Shown here piece after piece: positions 35,562-46,672 of a stretch of 64,000 nucleotides of DNA. The notes below the pieces were generated by a model, which saw nothing but the letters and a program-made list of their open reading frames with translations, had not been told where the DNA came from and searched no databases. The position numbers and the translations under genes are program-made. The DNA is from Apophysomyces variabilis (taxonomy: Eukaryota > Mucoromycota > Mucoromycetes > Mucorales > Mucoraceae). Location of the stretch: positions 186,001-250,000 of the forward strand of contig MZZL01000408.1 in assembly GCA_002749535.1 (NCBI GenBank), written 5' to 3'. Numbering within the stretch: the stretch's first letter is position 1; every line of letters starts with the position of its first letter.

Positions 35562-36862
35562 GATCCCACTGAGAAAACCGACATTTCTTCTCTCTCGTAA
35601 GGATTAGCACCACCCAATTTTTTTGCTGGGAATGGTCACGGCGGAGTTGACCGGTGAAGCGGGCAGGGGAGGGTACGGTACCTGTAACAAAGCCTTTGTT
35701 TCTATGCAATCGAACGAATATCGAAAGGATAGGTCTTATTTAGGTATGGTAGGATGAGACACACAGATGTGCAGTACAAATCATAGTTAGTTACCGGCAA
35801 AAGTACTATACTGGTAATAGGTCTATAGCAGATTTGTCTCTCATCAGCAATTTAATTCTCTCCTCCATTTTCTATCTTTATGTCCGTTTCCCCTTTAGAT
35901 CGGTATAAGTAAGACCGAGAAGCTTGTGCTGCACATTTGTAAATATGCCGAAAACGTCCTTGATATGGAACTCTATTTGAGCAGTAGCAATTGCTTCTCA
36001 TGTATTTCCAGACCTAGCCATCAATAGCGGCACATATGTTTATTAACTCGGTAATACGTAATAATGGCTAAGTTGGCCGAAGCAGTAAAAAATTTAAAAA
36101 CTTGGCTCCCTTCTAAAAACTCGCGCGTATAAAAGTGGAAGCAGCAAAGCAGGTTGCTTTCAGTAATGGTTTTGCTCAGACATCCACAGAGACTGATGCT
36201 TGATGATTAAGAAATGAGCATAAGAAACTATTTTTCTTTCAAGCGAGATCTTCTTTGGACCAAAAGTCAAGGCGAGTTGCTTGGTTGTTTTGATTTGTGA
36301 TTTCTTGTCTTTGAGAGTGACCACCTGTGCCTGCTCGATGAGATAAGTATGCACACTTAAGTCTTGATACAGCAATTTCCGGCTGGATATGTCGTCTCAG
36401 TTGGTCATTTTTCCTAGTTTACGGAGTGTTGCAAGCTGCCCCACTACATCCAGTAGAACGGGAGCTATCACAACAAGACTGGCTAATATTTAGCATATCG
36501 GGAATCAAGTAACGAATTCATTAGAGGACTATTTTTTTTTTAAACTATCCATTTCATCCAACTTTTCTGCAGAAAGCTGATATAGTGACCCGTAACATTT
36601 TCCAATGGTCAGAGTTTCGGATTCCTGATCAGACTTTGTCTTTAAAGTTTTGGTTGCTGTCAAGCTAACTTTGATTGACCTGCCAATATTACTTACTTTT
36701 CCTGTTCTAGTCCATGTTCGTAACGTACCTTTACATTGTGCCCTTTTATGGACAAGCTTTGATTGGCCAGTCAGCTATCCAATCACAAGATCAATGCATG
36801 ATTTAGAACGTCTATGCGACCGCAACCCTTTTTGACGCGTAATCGAAGTCTAAGTTTTCGAT
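35562..36862. other. 1.3-kb promoter and intergenic region
   Basis: Holds the promoter of the transporter (leftward) and of the proteasome chaperone (rightward). A good TATAAAAG at 36128 is followed only by a 14-codon ORF, so it may serve an unannotated transcript. Nothing else recognised. Confidence 0.45.
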
Positions 36863-37946
36863 ATGGATACTTTTGTGCCTGCAGCAACATTTGATCCACA
36901 GCTATTTAAGGGATCTATTCTCATTCTGGTATGATCAACCTTCACTAAGCTTTTGTCTTCAACTACTCATAATCCTACTTTTCAGCCTTCTGTTTCCATC
37001 GGAAATGTTCCTCAGCTTACATGTGACCTTCTGATTCACACCCTTAAACTAGAAAGATGCGGGTTTATTGAGGATAATGCAGTCATGCCGGTAGCAGGCG
37101 GACGTGAGGAAGGTCAACCCGTCGGAATCGCTGTTCCTGTAGAAGGTAGCTTCGATCGTATTATGATCTAGCTATTCACTTTATTTACAGTGTTCCAGTC
37201 AGAGGATCATCGCTGGACAGTTATACAGCAACGAGCGCCTACTTTCAAGGTAAAAGATGTTTATGATCATGATTGAATAACCAATGTTAACACGACGGTA
37301 ACCAGGATAAGCGCCAACAATTCATAAATAATCTCGTCACGTTCGTCGAAAGATACCAATTCTCTAATGTAATTATATTGACTAGTATGGATGCAACTCG
37401 CCGACTTGACATCCAGATCAACAGGTAAGCGCATCACTTCTAAATTGCAATGTATTTGACCTCTTTTTTGACGTTAGCGTGCCTTTCCGATTGCTATCCA
37501 ATCCACCTACTAATGCAGTAGCAGAAAGGGCGCAGGCATTGAGTATTCCATACTTGGAAAATGTGGAGAAAACAGCAGAGCACGAAACGGGAAAGAAAGG
37601 AATACCAGCATTACCCGGTGCAGGAATTGCCCGACCGCTATTTGCTCGCCTCGCTGAGACCAATGTGCCCACAACACTATTCCTTATCTTCGCATTAGAG
37701 GGTGGTAAGTTCTGATTCTTTCCACTGTTGGTCTACAGCTTACCTTTTTCAAGACAATGTACCCGATAGTATCCAATTCGTCAACATGCTGAATACTGTG
37801 CTAGAATTAAAATCCGCCAAAGGTAACGATAGATGATTAAGGAATAAGTTACGAATAGCTTTTTAGATACTTCGACTGCATGGACGCCACCCAAAAGCTG
37901 GGAGTACCTGTTTGGCACCCCATTTAATGCTGAACTGTACCAATAA
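36863..37946 (+). CDS. Proteasome assembly chaperone 2
   Basis: Exons 36863-36928, 36986-37145, 37191-37249, 37306-37424, 37478-37704, 37754-37822, 37867-37946; 259 aa. The PSMG2/Add66 family pairs with PAC1 to help build the 20S alpha ring. The start (FKGSILILPSVSIGNVPQLTCDLLIHTL) is the typical beta-strand plus PSVSxGNVxQLAxDLLI motif. RAP..KDKRQQFINNLVTFVE, VIILTSMDATRR and IPALPGAGIARPLF follow, and the end is PKSWEYLFGTP, the usual W-x-x-LFG tail. Six introns, all small. Confidence 0.9.
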
Positions 37947-38870
37947 ATTGAACATAATATGTCTTTATTGTACATCGTTTTGCAATAAGTTTTAATTCCC
38001 TTGATTGGAAAACGAGAATGCATCAAATCAGACTATGTCAGGTAGGCAAGTGTGTTGGATAGTGATCAGTGGATGTATCTTGTACTTGGTATGGCAGGAG
38101 AGAGGATGCAGGCACTTGTTCGATCTTTGGAGATAGTGTGTCCTAAGCATGTTCTGGAGCACAAAGAAACGTATATAGCGAGCCGAAAAGCATAGCTGAG
38201 GTTATGGGAATATACACACTATAAGAACTTTACTAGGGGGAGATCGATGTATCCCCACAACTGCCATAAATGCATGGATTGTTTCGCAGCATGAGCTGCA
38301 GGGACAGCACGCATAATATACTTTCAAGCTTAATTATTCGCATTTAGTTTTCATAACGGGAAAACAAGCCTTCTCTACAAAGAAGTTGTTTAATGACATG
38401 CAGATGTAATGCATACGTGGGTAGTCTCGTCTCGGCGTAAGACAGCGTAGACAACGAAAACAGAAACTAAGAAAGAACGAAAATGAAAGAAAATGAAAGA
38501 AAATGAAAGTCTAATGCCATATTGCACCTGTAGACAAGTTAATAGGGTTATATATCTTTAATGTCTCGTAAATATGTGGAATGTCCTGCGATTAAAAACT
38601 ATTCCCAAATTTGAGTCCAAAGCAGTGTCAAATATCTGTCAAACTCAAATCGCGGCCACGTGTTCTATTCCCACAGGATCTGGAAAGATAATAGGAAAGT
38701 TTAAACATCATATGGGTTGTAAATACTTTTGTTCTTAATAAATCTGGAGCTAACGTTTATCACTGTAAAACTGGTGTTTCTCCTTGCAATAGTTAATCTC
38801 TATCACGCGAATCAGGGGATATCGGTGTCTTTTGGGGAAAGAAGTATACATTATTTGGTATTTCATACAA
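37947..38870. other. Convergent region between PAC2 and EB1 genes
   Basis: About 0.9 kb without coding frames. Contains a short tandem repeat GAAAATGAAA x3 at about 38480-38510. Confidence 0.5.
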
Positions 38871-40067
38871 TTAGAACGTCTCATCCTCGTATTCATCTTG
38901 AGCAAGTTCTTCCTCGGGTGGCACCTCAAATCCATCCTAAACCATAGTCAGTTCGCATCTTCTCAGTGCTGATAATAATCTCTTACCTCTGTACTGTACA
39001 GAATGGCTTGGATTTCTTTCAGCACAGGTACTTCTGCATGCTCGTCTTCATGCTCCGGTTCCACTCCTTCCAACTGATCTTGCACCAAAATCTCAATGTC
39101 TCGCAATTTGCCAAAGTAGAAATCGCGTTCTTTTTCCAGCCCATCCACTGTCATTTTCAACTCCGAGATCTGCTTGTTCAGGTCGATGATCATCGAAGCA
39201 GAGTGGTTATCCAGCGCACTACTGCTGGCATTGCTTGAGGAAAGACGACCTGAGGTTGCCCGACTTGCGGTGCGAGCTGCTATCGAACGTCAATTATCCA
39301 TTAGAATTTTACATAGCTTATTTCTCCCCCTACTTGTTCCTGTAGCAGGCTTGCGTGCAGCACTGGGCGCTCCGGATCGAGTGGCTGTTTTTGGTCCTCC
39401 GCCCTTTCGTCTTTGAACAGCGTCATAAGCGCCTCCAGGGAAATTCTGATCCCAAAAACGTTTCACCCATTGCATAAACTCGAGATTATCTTGGAATTTA
39501 CATTTCAAAAGACGGTCAACGGGAACAACCTGGAAGAAAAACGCATAAATAGTCGGATCAAAAAAAATCACGCATTGTTGGTGATTCATACCTTATCAAT
39601 CCTAGCAAGGAAAAGGTGTAGTGAAAATAATATATAAGCATAACGTTGACCAAGTTATATGCAACGTACTTGTGTTTGTCAAAAGTGTGTTGAAGAACCT
39701 TGTAGTTGGCAATATATTCGTACTCGTGTTTCGTGTCGAACTTGACCTTACTCATATGGACATCGCCTATGGCATTCTTGCTAAGGTTTTCCCGAATACT
39801 TCGTTCTTGTATACGTACCAAAGATTGAGTCCATAATTTGGCAGTAAGCCGCGCCTATTAAGTGAAAAATAGAACTTGATGTTTAATTTCCAAAAGTTCA
39901 TCATGGGACACAGCCGCGCCAAGAACTGTTATTGTTTCGCTTTCTACGACACCTCCTTTAGAGACATTCATGTAATATTTACCTGTTCCAGCCTGTTCAA
40001 CCTTGGTATAATTAATTTGCAATAAATCGTTTAACCAAGCAAGCAATTCAGTTCTGGATTCTCCCAT
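38871..40067 (-). CDS. EB1-family microtubule plus-end binding protein
   Basis: Minus-strand exons: 40067-39983, 39854-39819, 39766-39670, 39601-39592 (10 nt), 39529-39334, 39279-38987, 38936-38871; 260 aa. The calponin-homology domain is at the N-terminus ([77 protein letters not shown]). A Ser/Ala/Arg linker and the EB1 homology coiled coil follow (ELKMTVDGLEKERDFYFGKLRDIEILVQ). The tail is acidic and ends in Phe (DEYEDETF) rather than the usual EEY/F with Tyr, which matters for CAP-Gly binding. Plus-end tracking and spindle positioning are the family role. Confidence 0.92.
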
Positions 40068-40278
40068 GTTTATTGGTTACAGTCGACAACGTCCTACTGC
40101 TGTCCAAAGCCAAAAAATGAACCAATGACGTCAGTCAACTTCATTTAAACATTATGAGCGTCTACTCGGATCGTGCCTTCGCACCAGCTATTCGCTCCAA
40201 GAACATCGTTTTTAGCAAAAATGACCTAGTTTAACACTTTAGTAGTGTAGTTTATGAAATCGCACCACTTTTACCAGC

Positions 40279-41078
40279 TCAATAAGCATTCGCAGACATG
40301 CGCTCCTTCCATTTACAACGATAACGCAGCAAGGCAAAAATCATGATAAAATGATTATTATTATGCCCAAATCGACAGCTATCCATGTCAGGCACGAAGT
40401 ACTCATGTTCTTCAGAGTTATTATCAACAACAACAGAGAAAAACTTAGGCTTCAGACTAAGCACTTGAGAAGTAGCCTTGCTAACAAGTGATTTTCTTTT
40501 GACATTGTCCTCTTCAGCACGCAGAATCACAGGAATCTGCTTCTCTTGTGGCTGCATATTGTACAGTGGACTTATCTCTGTAGCTTTCCGAAGATTGGCG
40601 CGAAATATTCCTGGTTATCCTCAGGGTTCGTAATGGATCCCCTTGTAAGAACTGCTATTTCTGAACGGCATGTTTATTTCTTCGTAACATTCCTGAAGAA
40701 ATTGCTCGACTTCTCTGCAAAACGTTTTCAATTTCAAACCATAACTCTGCGGTTTTCCGCGGGCAATTTTCAGGGTACGCTTCTTTCTCGCTTCTACAAA
40801 GTGTCTTACACAGATCTTCTCATTGTTAGGGACGTAATACATCCTAGACCGTTCGAGCCATTTCGCTCGTGGCATAGTAAGCGATTGAGCGAAGACGCTT
40901 TCTTAGCATAAGATAAGCCGTCGATATGACGGCATTTGATATTCTTGTTAAAGGCAAAGCAGCTTTTATGATCTGTCGATCGTTGACATTCATGATGAAA
41001 AAATTGATTGCTGGAAGAGGTATGGAGAGATAAATAAGGAGACACCTTGCTGCGTTTCCGGACTTTATATATTTTCAA
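40279..41078 (-). pseudogene. Decayed accessory ORF with two in-frame stops
   Basis: One frame from about 40875 to 40279 encodes WLERSRMYYVPNNEKICVRHF..LKLKTFCREVEQFLQECYEEINMP and, after TGA-GGA-TAA near 40612-40620, IFRANLRKATEISPLYN..VILRAEEDNVKRKSLVSK..FFSVVVDNNSEEHEYFVPD. Coding-like sequence on both sides of the stops in the same frame argues for an inactivated gene. It resembles multi-copy unknown proteins of Mucorales, possibly transposon-borne; the upstream part (41078-40880) continues in another frame. Confidence 0.5.
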
Positions 41079-42083
41079 CTTCTCTCCATTTGCGAGTCAT
41101 ACAAAGCTTTGCAATGCAATTGGTGTAACATGAACAAGGAGGGACGGGACGTTGGCTATTGTATTTCATGCTCTGCATAGTGTCTCGATTATGCGTATTG
41201 ACGTAGATAGGATCCATGGGCCATACGGAATTCCAGCGCCATTAAATCATCCATTTACGTGAAAATATTGATATCCAAAGAGAGATTCGGTTTATCAAGT
41301 TGCCTGAGGAAGGTTCGGATTAAGTTTCTTAGTGGTCTCTTTCCTCTTTCTTTTTGTTTCTTATCTCTTTTCTGTGCTTCTTAGGTTATCCCTGTTTTAA
41401 TTATTCTTTCCTTGACTCATCCCAACAACTGCACTAACAAGACTAAAAACTACGTTTAGTATGAATCGATGACTTATAATATAAATGGAAAAAGATAACA
41501 TCGCCTTATTATGTAAATATGAGAGGAAGACAGCATCCCGGAATAGAGCTGAAGAGGACTTTCTTCCGATCGTTATGCACGTTAAACCAAACGTGTAGAT
41601 CACTATATAATTAAAACAAAATACGCATTCCACAGCGCAAGTATATCCTATGCTTCAACGTGCAATATTATGAAGTAGGCGCAAAGATATAATTCAGAAC
41701 CTGTAAATTTTAAATAAAATTCGAACAACTTGGAAGCAACTGTAGCTATAGTGATTTATTGATATGTTTTATTGTAGCTGTATGCACCGGTAAGCTTTCC
41801 TAATAAATTATTGAGGGTGATGCTCACCATGGCTTTGCTTGTAAACGCTTGAATGTTTCTTGTGTCAAGAAATAACCGAGATGTCGACTAGCCATAATAA
41901 TGAAAATGTAAGTATGTTCTTGGCTCTCTAGGTTTGTGCTTTACTAAATATCTGTAATGCAAACTAAATTTTTCGCCAGCGCATACTTGGCTTTTACTTG
42001 ACGCAAAGAAATGTAACAAGCTTTGCGAATAATTCCACAAAACCCAGTAACAATAATTGTGTGCCACGGTGCTGTGTTACAAC
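41079..42083. other. Intergenic region upstream of BMT2
   Basis: AT-rich, no supported gene. ATG at 41881 followed by a possible spliced short frame leads toward the BMT2 leader but resembles nothing. Confidence 0.4.
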
Positions 42084-42194
42084 ATGCCGGTCCTGGAAAA
42101 GGCGGGCAAACCCATTCGTGACTTCAATTTAAAGCACTGGAAATACAAAATCTTTGGACGTCTGACGGAGCCTTCAAACTTGATCGATGGGTAA
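42084..42194 (+). other. Upstream ORF overlapping the BMT2 start
   Basis: A 36-codon ATG frame (MPVLEKAGKPIRDFNLKHW...) ends in TAA 42192-42194, just past the BMT2 ATG at 42187, in a different frame. Such overlap would force leaky scanning or re-initiation. The peptide looks more protein-like than random, but I cannot name it. Confidence 0.4.
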
Positions 42195-43113
42195 AGCCAA
42201 AAAGAAATTACCGATCACGGCAAAGCGCACAGAAGAAGGAAAACCTTTCAAACGTTCTTCTGTGGAGACAGCACGTCTGATTCGACGTTTCCATGTTTTA
42301 AATAAAGAGCTCGCCAAATGCCGACAGTCAAGCGAGCAGAATGACCAGGTGCGTAAACGACAAGCTGCCATTGAGGCGGAAATGGAATCAATGGGCGGAT
42401 TGGACTGGTATCAGAAGGCGTCGCAGCTGGGACAAAGCAAGAAACGGGGAGGAGACTCTTCAAAATGGCTCATAAAGACGCTCAAAGAAAAATGTGGTGA
42501 GCTTCTTGATAGCGCGACTAGACCTATCCAGGTTCTGGATGTGGGAGCAGTTGCTCCAGATAATTATAAATCATACGAATCGTGGATAAAAGCTAGACCG
42601 ATCGATCTAAATCCGCAGCATCCTGACATTGAAAAGCACGACTTTCTATATTTGAACCCACCAGAAGAAAAGTATGATATCGTATGTCTGAGTCTCGTTG
42701 TCAATTTCGTAGGAGATCCTAAAGACCGAGGTAGAAGCATCACAACACAAACGGTGTTAATTGCTAACTTTAGTTTTGCAGGACGGATGCTTCTTCATAC
42801 CAGAGGTTTCTTATCCTCTCCTGTGCAAAAGGACCGTCTTCATCTCCTTTTTCTGGTCCTGCCGTTGCCATGCTTGAATAACTCTAGATATATGTCTCAC
42901 GAACATCTGTTATCGATGATGTCCTCAATCGGCTACTCGCGGTGTGTCCATCATCATTTTTCCAACAAGCTAGCATATTATCTTTTCGAACTTAAGGGCA
43001 TACCGAACACAACCATAGAATGGAAGAAAAAATTGTTGCCTGGGAAGGATGGCGGACAAAGAAACAATTTCTCGATCATAATGGAATCCAATGCATTTAA
43101 ACGAACAGTATAG
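42187..43113 (+). CDS. BMT2: 25S rRNA adenine-N1 methyltransferase, Bmt2 family
   Basis: Exons 42187-42730 and 42782-43113; 291 aa. The SAM-dependent enzyme family methylates adenine N1 in the large rRNA in the nucleolus. Family marks: GLDWYQKASQLGQSKKRGGDSSKWL, LDVGAVAPDNY (SAM-binding strand), IDLNPQHPDIEKHDFL, YDIVCLSLVVNFVGDPKDRGRML (the catalytic-region SLVLNFV-type motif, joined by the splice) and LFLVLPLPCLNNSRYMS. The 51-bp intron (42731-42781) has GT..AG ends, is a multiple of three and has no stop, so intron retention would insert 17 residues without breaking the frame. Confidence 0.9.
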   Translation: MGKAKKKLPITAKRTEEGKPFKRSSVETARLIRRFHVLNKELAKCRQSSEQNDQVRKRQAAIEAEMESMGGLDWYQKASQLGQSKKRGGDSSKWLIKTLKEKCGELLDSATRPIQVLDVGAVAPDNYKSYESWIKARPIDLNPQHPDIEKHDFLYLNPPEEKYDIVCLSLVVNFVGDPKDRGRSITTQTVLIANFSFAGRMLLHTRGFLSSPVQKDRLHLLFLVLPLPCLNNSRYMSHEHLLSMMSSIGYSRCVHHHFSNKLAYYLFELKGIPNTTIEWKKKLLPGKDGGQRNNFSIIMESNAFKRTV

Positions 43114-43779
43114 GAAACGGTAAGTAGCTCCTCTCTCTTTTTCTCAATTCAATCCCGTTGAATACGAAGCAACCCGTATTAACCATCATTGTAGTATCGC
43201 CTGCTACGTAAAAGTGAATCAAATCGTTCTGGCAACAGTGAGACTACGTTCCACCAAATAGACACATGGATCACGGAGTAGAGGTTTGAGATGCAGTATG
43301 TGTTGCATTATGGTATACATTATCCATGTTATTTACCAGGGGGCTGTGAATACGCTTGTAATGATACACAAAAAGTTGTTTGTAATTGAATGATTGTTAA
43401 TTTCATAGTTTAGGCCAGGGGAGCGAAATAAACGAGAAAAGTATAGATTATAGTTCGAATTAAGGAAACGGAGAAGTTCCATGCGTCTAGCAATAGAGTA
43501 ATCATGCCAGAGGAAAAACCAAGCTATCGTTATACAACCGTACGACGAGGAAATACATGCCGGCTTGGCCACATTTGCATAAGAAGGTAGCGAGAAGAAC
43601 GTATCCAGCCGAGCATGGTGAAAAAACACTGCTCAATAGGGATCGATCAGCTCGGCTATGTTATCTGAAGCTTTTTACTTTGAATAGTACATTTCTTCAG
43701 GTGACGTTCAAAGAAAGGGCCCAAGACACTTCAAATGCAATAGCAACCATTTCAGCGTCACGCGTTCTGTTTGTTTGCT
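43114..43779. other. Intergenic region
   Basis: No supported gene on either strand; contains the promoter of the OB-fold gene. Nothing else recognised. Confidence 0.4.
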
Positions 43780-44285
43780 ATGATACCTGGTAAACAATTA
43801 TTAGAGAGGGAGCGGAATGATTTAAGCTTGCCATAGCAAATCTCCACAACAAAGTTGCTTCTCTACATCCAGATCAATGGGGTGTTGAACTGGTTGTCAA
43901 AGTGGTGGAATTGCTAGTCTCGGTAGAAACGTCTGATGAACTATGTAAGTTTTTAATCTATGGAGCGTTTGGTGGGGATTTACTGACCAGATTGAAGCGG
44001 AAGGTAGTATTTGCGTGTCAGAGTACGTTGCCGGAGACGAGACAGGCTGTATCATCATTAAAACTACATCAGGTAAGGAGCATTTACTCTGTTCCGTTTA
44101 TGACATGATTCAAATGCTCTTCAGGCTTGACTATCGGAAAAAGCGTACGGATAAAAAACGGATATACAGAGGTGTTGGATGGTTACATGCGTTTAGTAGC
44201 AACTGATGTGGAGGAAGCTAAGGACGCCGTGGAACCCATGATGGACAACAACGTTTCGTCGATTAAATTCGTTAGAAAGCCGTAA
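43780..44285 (+). CDS. Small OB-fold single-stranded DNA-binding protein (SOSS-B/RPA-like)
   Basis: Exons 43780-43789 (10 nt), 43837-43944, 43998-44072, 44125-44285; 117 aa. The order WGVELVVKVVELLVS, ICVSEYVAGDETGCIIIKTT, LTIGKSVRIKNGYTEVLDGYMRLVAT and a short tail is the five-strand OB-fold of SOSS-B/NABP-type proteins (the VGDETG strand pair is typical). Start choice: ATG 43780 gives MIP and splices in frame. The acceptor for exon 3 (43998) is chosen because it restores frame from the CTAT/GTAAGT donor; the neighbouring acceptor at 43990 would hit a stop. A role in DNA repair or RNA metabolism is inferred from the fold only. Confidence 0.6.
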
Positions 44286-45360
44286 TGTTACATACAATCA
44301 TAACCATCCCTATCTTTCTGTAGTTAGCTGTTGGTAGTATCTTGTAGGAGACTTCAAGGTATAAACTGCGTACTATACCACGACACTGTATTTGAAAGTT
44401 TATTTCTGTTCTTGATCCACGGTAAAACATTACTCTACCATCCTCCATTGGGTGCCAGGCTGCGTATTCCAATATGCTCTTTCTTACTTATAAGCATGCT
44501 CTGTATATGGTCCTCGGATCGAACCCACGTAAAATGAGGAAATAACCGGGCTTTGAGAGATTAGCATATATACATCAATGTATAATTATGTTTTGTCCAT
44601 TTCCTGTGCTTGCTTTCTGCCGTCTCATTGCTTGTATCCGCATAAACGTAGATGAGGCGGCATTTCCTTAGAAATCCAGCATTAATTCAGACTTATCAAT
44701 CCGCGTTAGGACTAGCATTTAGTTATGCAGTTAAGGAAACATCCGTCTTCGAAATTGGAGCAACTGTTGTGCTTTAGTCGAAAAAATACGAATATTGATC
44801 AACTTTATTCGAGACTGAGAATAGCAGAATTTAGCCGGTAAACAATTATGAACGTCTGTTTAATCATTTGCGTTTCTCCGTGCTGATCCTTGCGCAACAC
44901 AATTGCTTTGCAGCAAATAAACAAGGTTGCCTCTAAACAAGAAAGGTTCCTATCCATAATGCTGATAATTTTTACTGGTTCTACCTAATTGTTAGTGCCA
45001 TACGGTAAAGCAAAGATTTGGCAGACATATTTATGCATTATCATATTGCTTTGTGAGACTCTCAATTATCTTCATAAACATGCGTTTCGCATGTGAATAA
45101 ATCTCCCTAATGCTGCTGAAAAAGTTTTGATGCATTTTGTGCAGATCTCATTGATTATTGGTGGAATTGTCAGGTCTCTATCTATTTCCGAGATTCTCCA
45201 TCGCCAGTTCACAACAAGGTTGCCGAGCAGAGTCCGGTCAACCGGACCGTGACGTGCTACTGGTTCAACTGAATTTCGCACCCCTTTCTGCGAAATAAAT
45301 CATGTGTGCACCATTAACTGCCCAGCTATTCCATTTCAGCCGTCTTTTTCCTAGTTCAAC
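44286..45360. other. 1.1-kb intergenic region
   Basis: No gene recognised. A B-box-like sequence near 44515 on the minus strand does not fold as tRNA. Confidence 0.45.
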
Positions 45361-46296
45361 ATGGTAAGCCTTAATCAGTGAGTTCATGCGCACCGCAGTA
45401 TTAAATCATATCTACAACAGACCACAGCTGCTCGTCCTACCTTCGATCCCGCACGAGGAAAAGACAATAAAGCTCCCAGTTATCAATACAGCTCCCGTGA
45501 TCTTGCTGCACATACCAAACTCAAATTCCGGTATGTCGATTCTGGATAGTACTAATACATGTAGATATAAGATATTGATTTCTTTTTGCAAATAGACAAC
45601 CCGGTCAAGGAACGATTGATGAGATCGGAGACCGAGAAAGATTGAAGGAGGAATTACGAAAAGCTGAACAGGAATACTTCGAATCGAAGAATGAAAGCGG
45701 GCCAGCCACCGATCGATTCCTTACAGCGCCGGAAAAGGATGACGATAAACGGCAAAAACTACTGCAAGAAGCCGAAAAGATGGCTGCACTGGATCGAGAC
45801 GCTAGCGGTGGAGAGAGCGACAGCGATGAAAGTAGCAGTAGGCAAGTATATTGGTACCGAAAATAGGTATTTTTCGTTCTTATGCATGTGTATTGATAGT
45901 GAGGATGATGACGATGACGATGATGACGAAGATAACACAGCCGAGCTGCTAGCTACTTTGCAGCGGATCAGGAAAGAACGTGCAGAAGAGAAAGAAAGAC
46001 AGGAACGAGAAAAAGCGGAAGAAGAAGAAGCAAAACGCGAGCAAGAGGCTTTGACTGGCAATCCATTATTGCAGATTGGAGACGAGAAACGTGATTTCAG
46101 TGTTAAGAGACGGTAAGAAGCCAGACAAGCATAATTGCGTTAACTGATATACGATAAAAAAAACCCAAGATGGGACGACGATGTCATTTTCAAGAATCAA
46201 GCACGAGGCTTGGACGATAAGCCCAAGAAGCGTTTTGTCAATGACATGTTGCGGTCAGATTTCCATCGACGATTCCTCCAAAAATACGTTCATTAA
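45361..46296 (+). CDS. CWC15: Pre-mRNA-splicing factor Cwc15
   Basis: Exons 45361-45363 (only the ATG), 45421-45530, 45596-45841, 45900-46112, 46170-46296; 232 aa. It is a spliceosome protein of the Prp19/NTC-associated complex. The conserved start [35 protein letters not shown] and the end [36 protein letters not shown] are diagnostic for Cwc15. The middle is acidic (a run of Asp at 45900-45935) followed by a Glu/Arg coiled region. Two oddities: the first coding exon carries only the start codon, and intron 3 (45842-45899) starts with GC in an AG/GCAAGT context. The GC donor gives SSSEDDD in frame; I see no GT donor that does as well. Confidence 0.93.
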
Positions 46297-46672
46297 AGTC
46301 TAGTTCTTCTACTCTTCAAGAAGTATGGTTACAGGAAGGCTTCAACATGCTTTTTATTCTCGCCTTCTTTACTTTCTCAACTGCAGAAGTATAGATATGG
46401 AGCAATATTACCGGCAAATACATAGTTATTTCAAAATTTTATCTTTCAAAACTCGCTTACATGAGGATGTCGCATAATTCAAAGATATGTTAAAATGTGA
46501 AAAGACAAGTCATAATGCTTGCCCTCATAAGGATACATTGCGCATATTGTGATAATAAATGGGTTTTAAAGAAAGACATATACAAAAAAAGAGAAAAACA
46601 AGAAATTGGGCATGGCAGTATATAACAATGCTGGAAACGAAGGAACAGTGCAAGTTTAGCAGACAGAAAATG
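46297..46672. other. Convergent spacer between Cwc15 and arrestin A
   Basis: 376 bp, AT-rich, no coding content seen. Confidence 0.5.

Noticed and set aside
42731..42781. Treating BMT2 as a single-exon gene of 308 codons
   Set aside because: The uninterrupted frame inserts 17 residues between KDRG and RMLL where the family is continuous, and the segment has GT..AG ends with a pyrimidine-rich tail.
44505..44530. GGGTTCGATCC on the minus strand, B-box-like
   Set aside because: The flanking bases do not pair as a T-stem, and no other tRNA arms are present.
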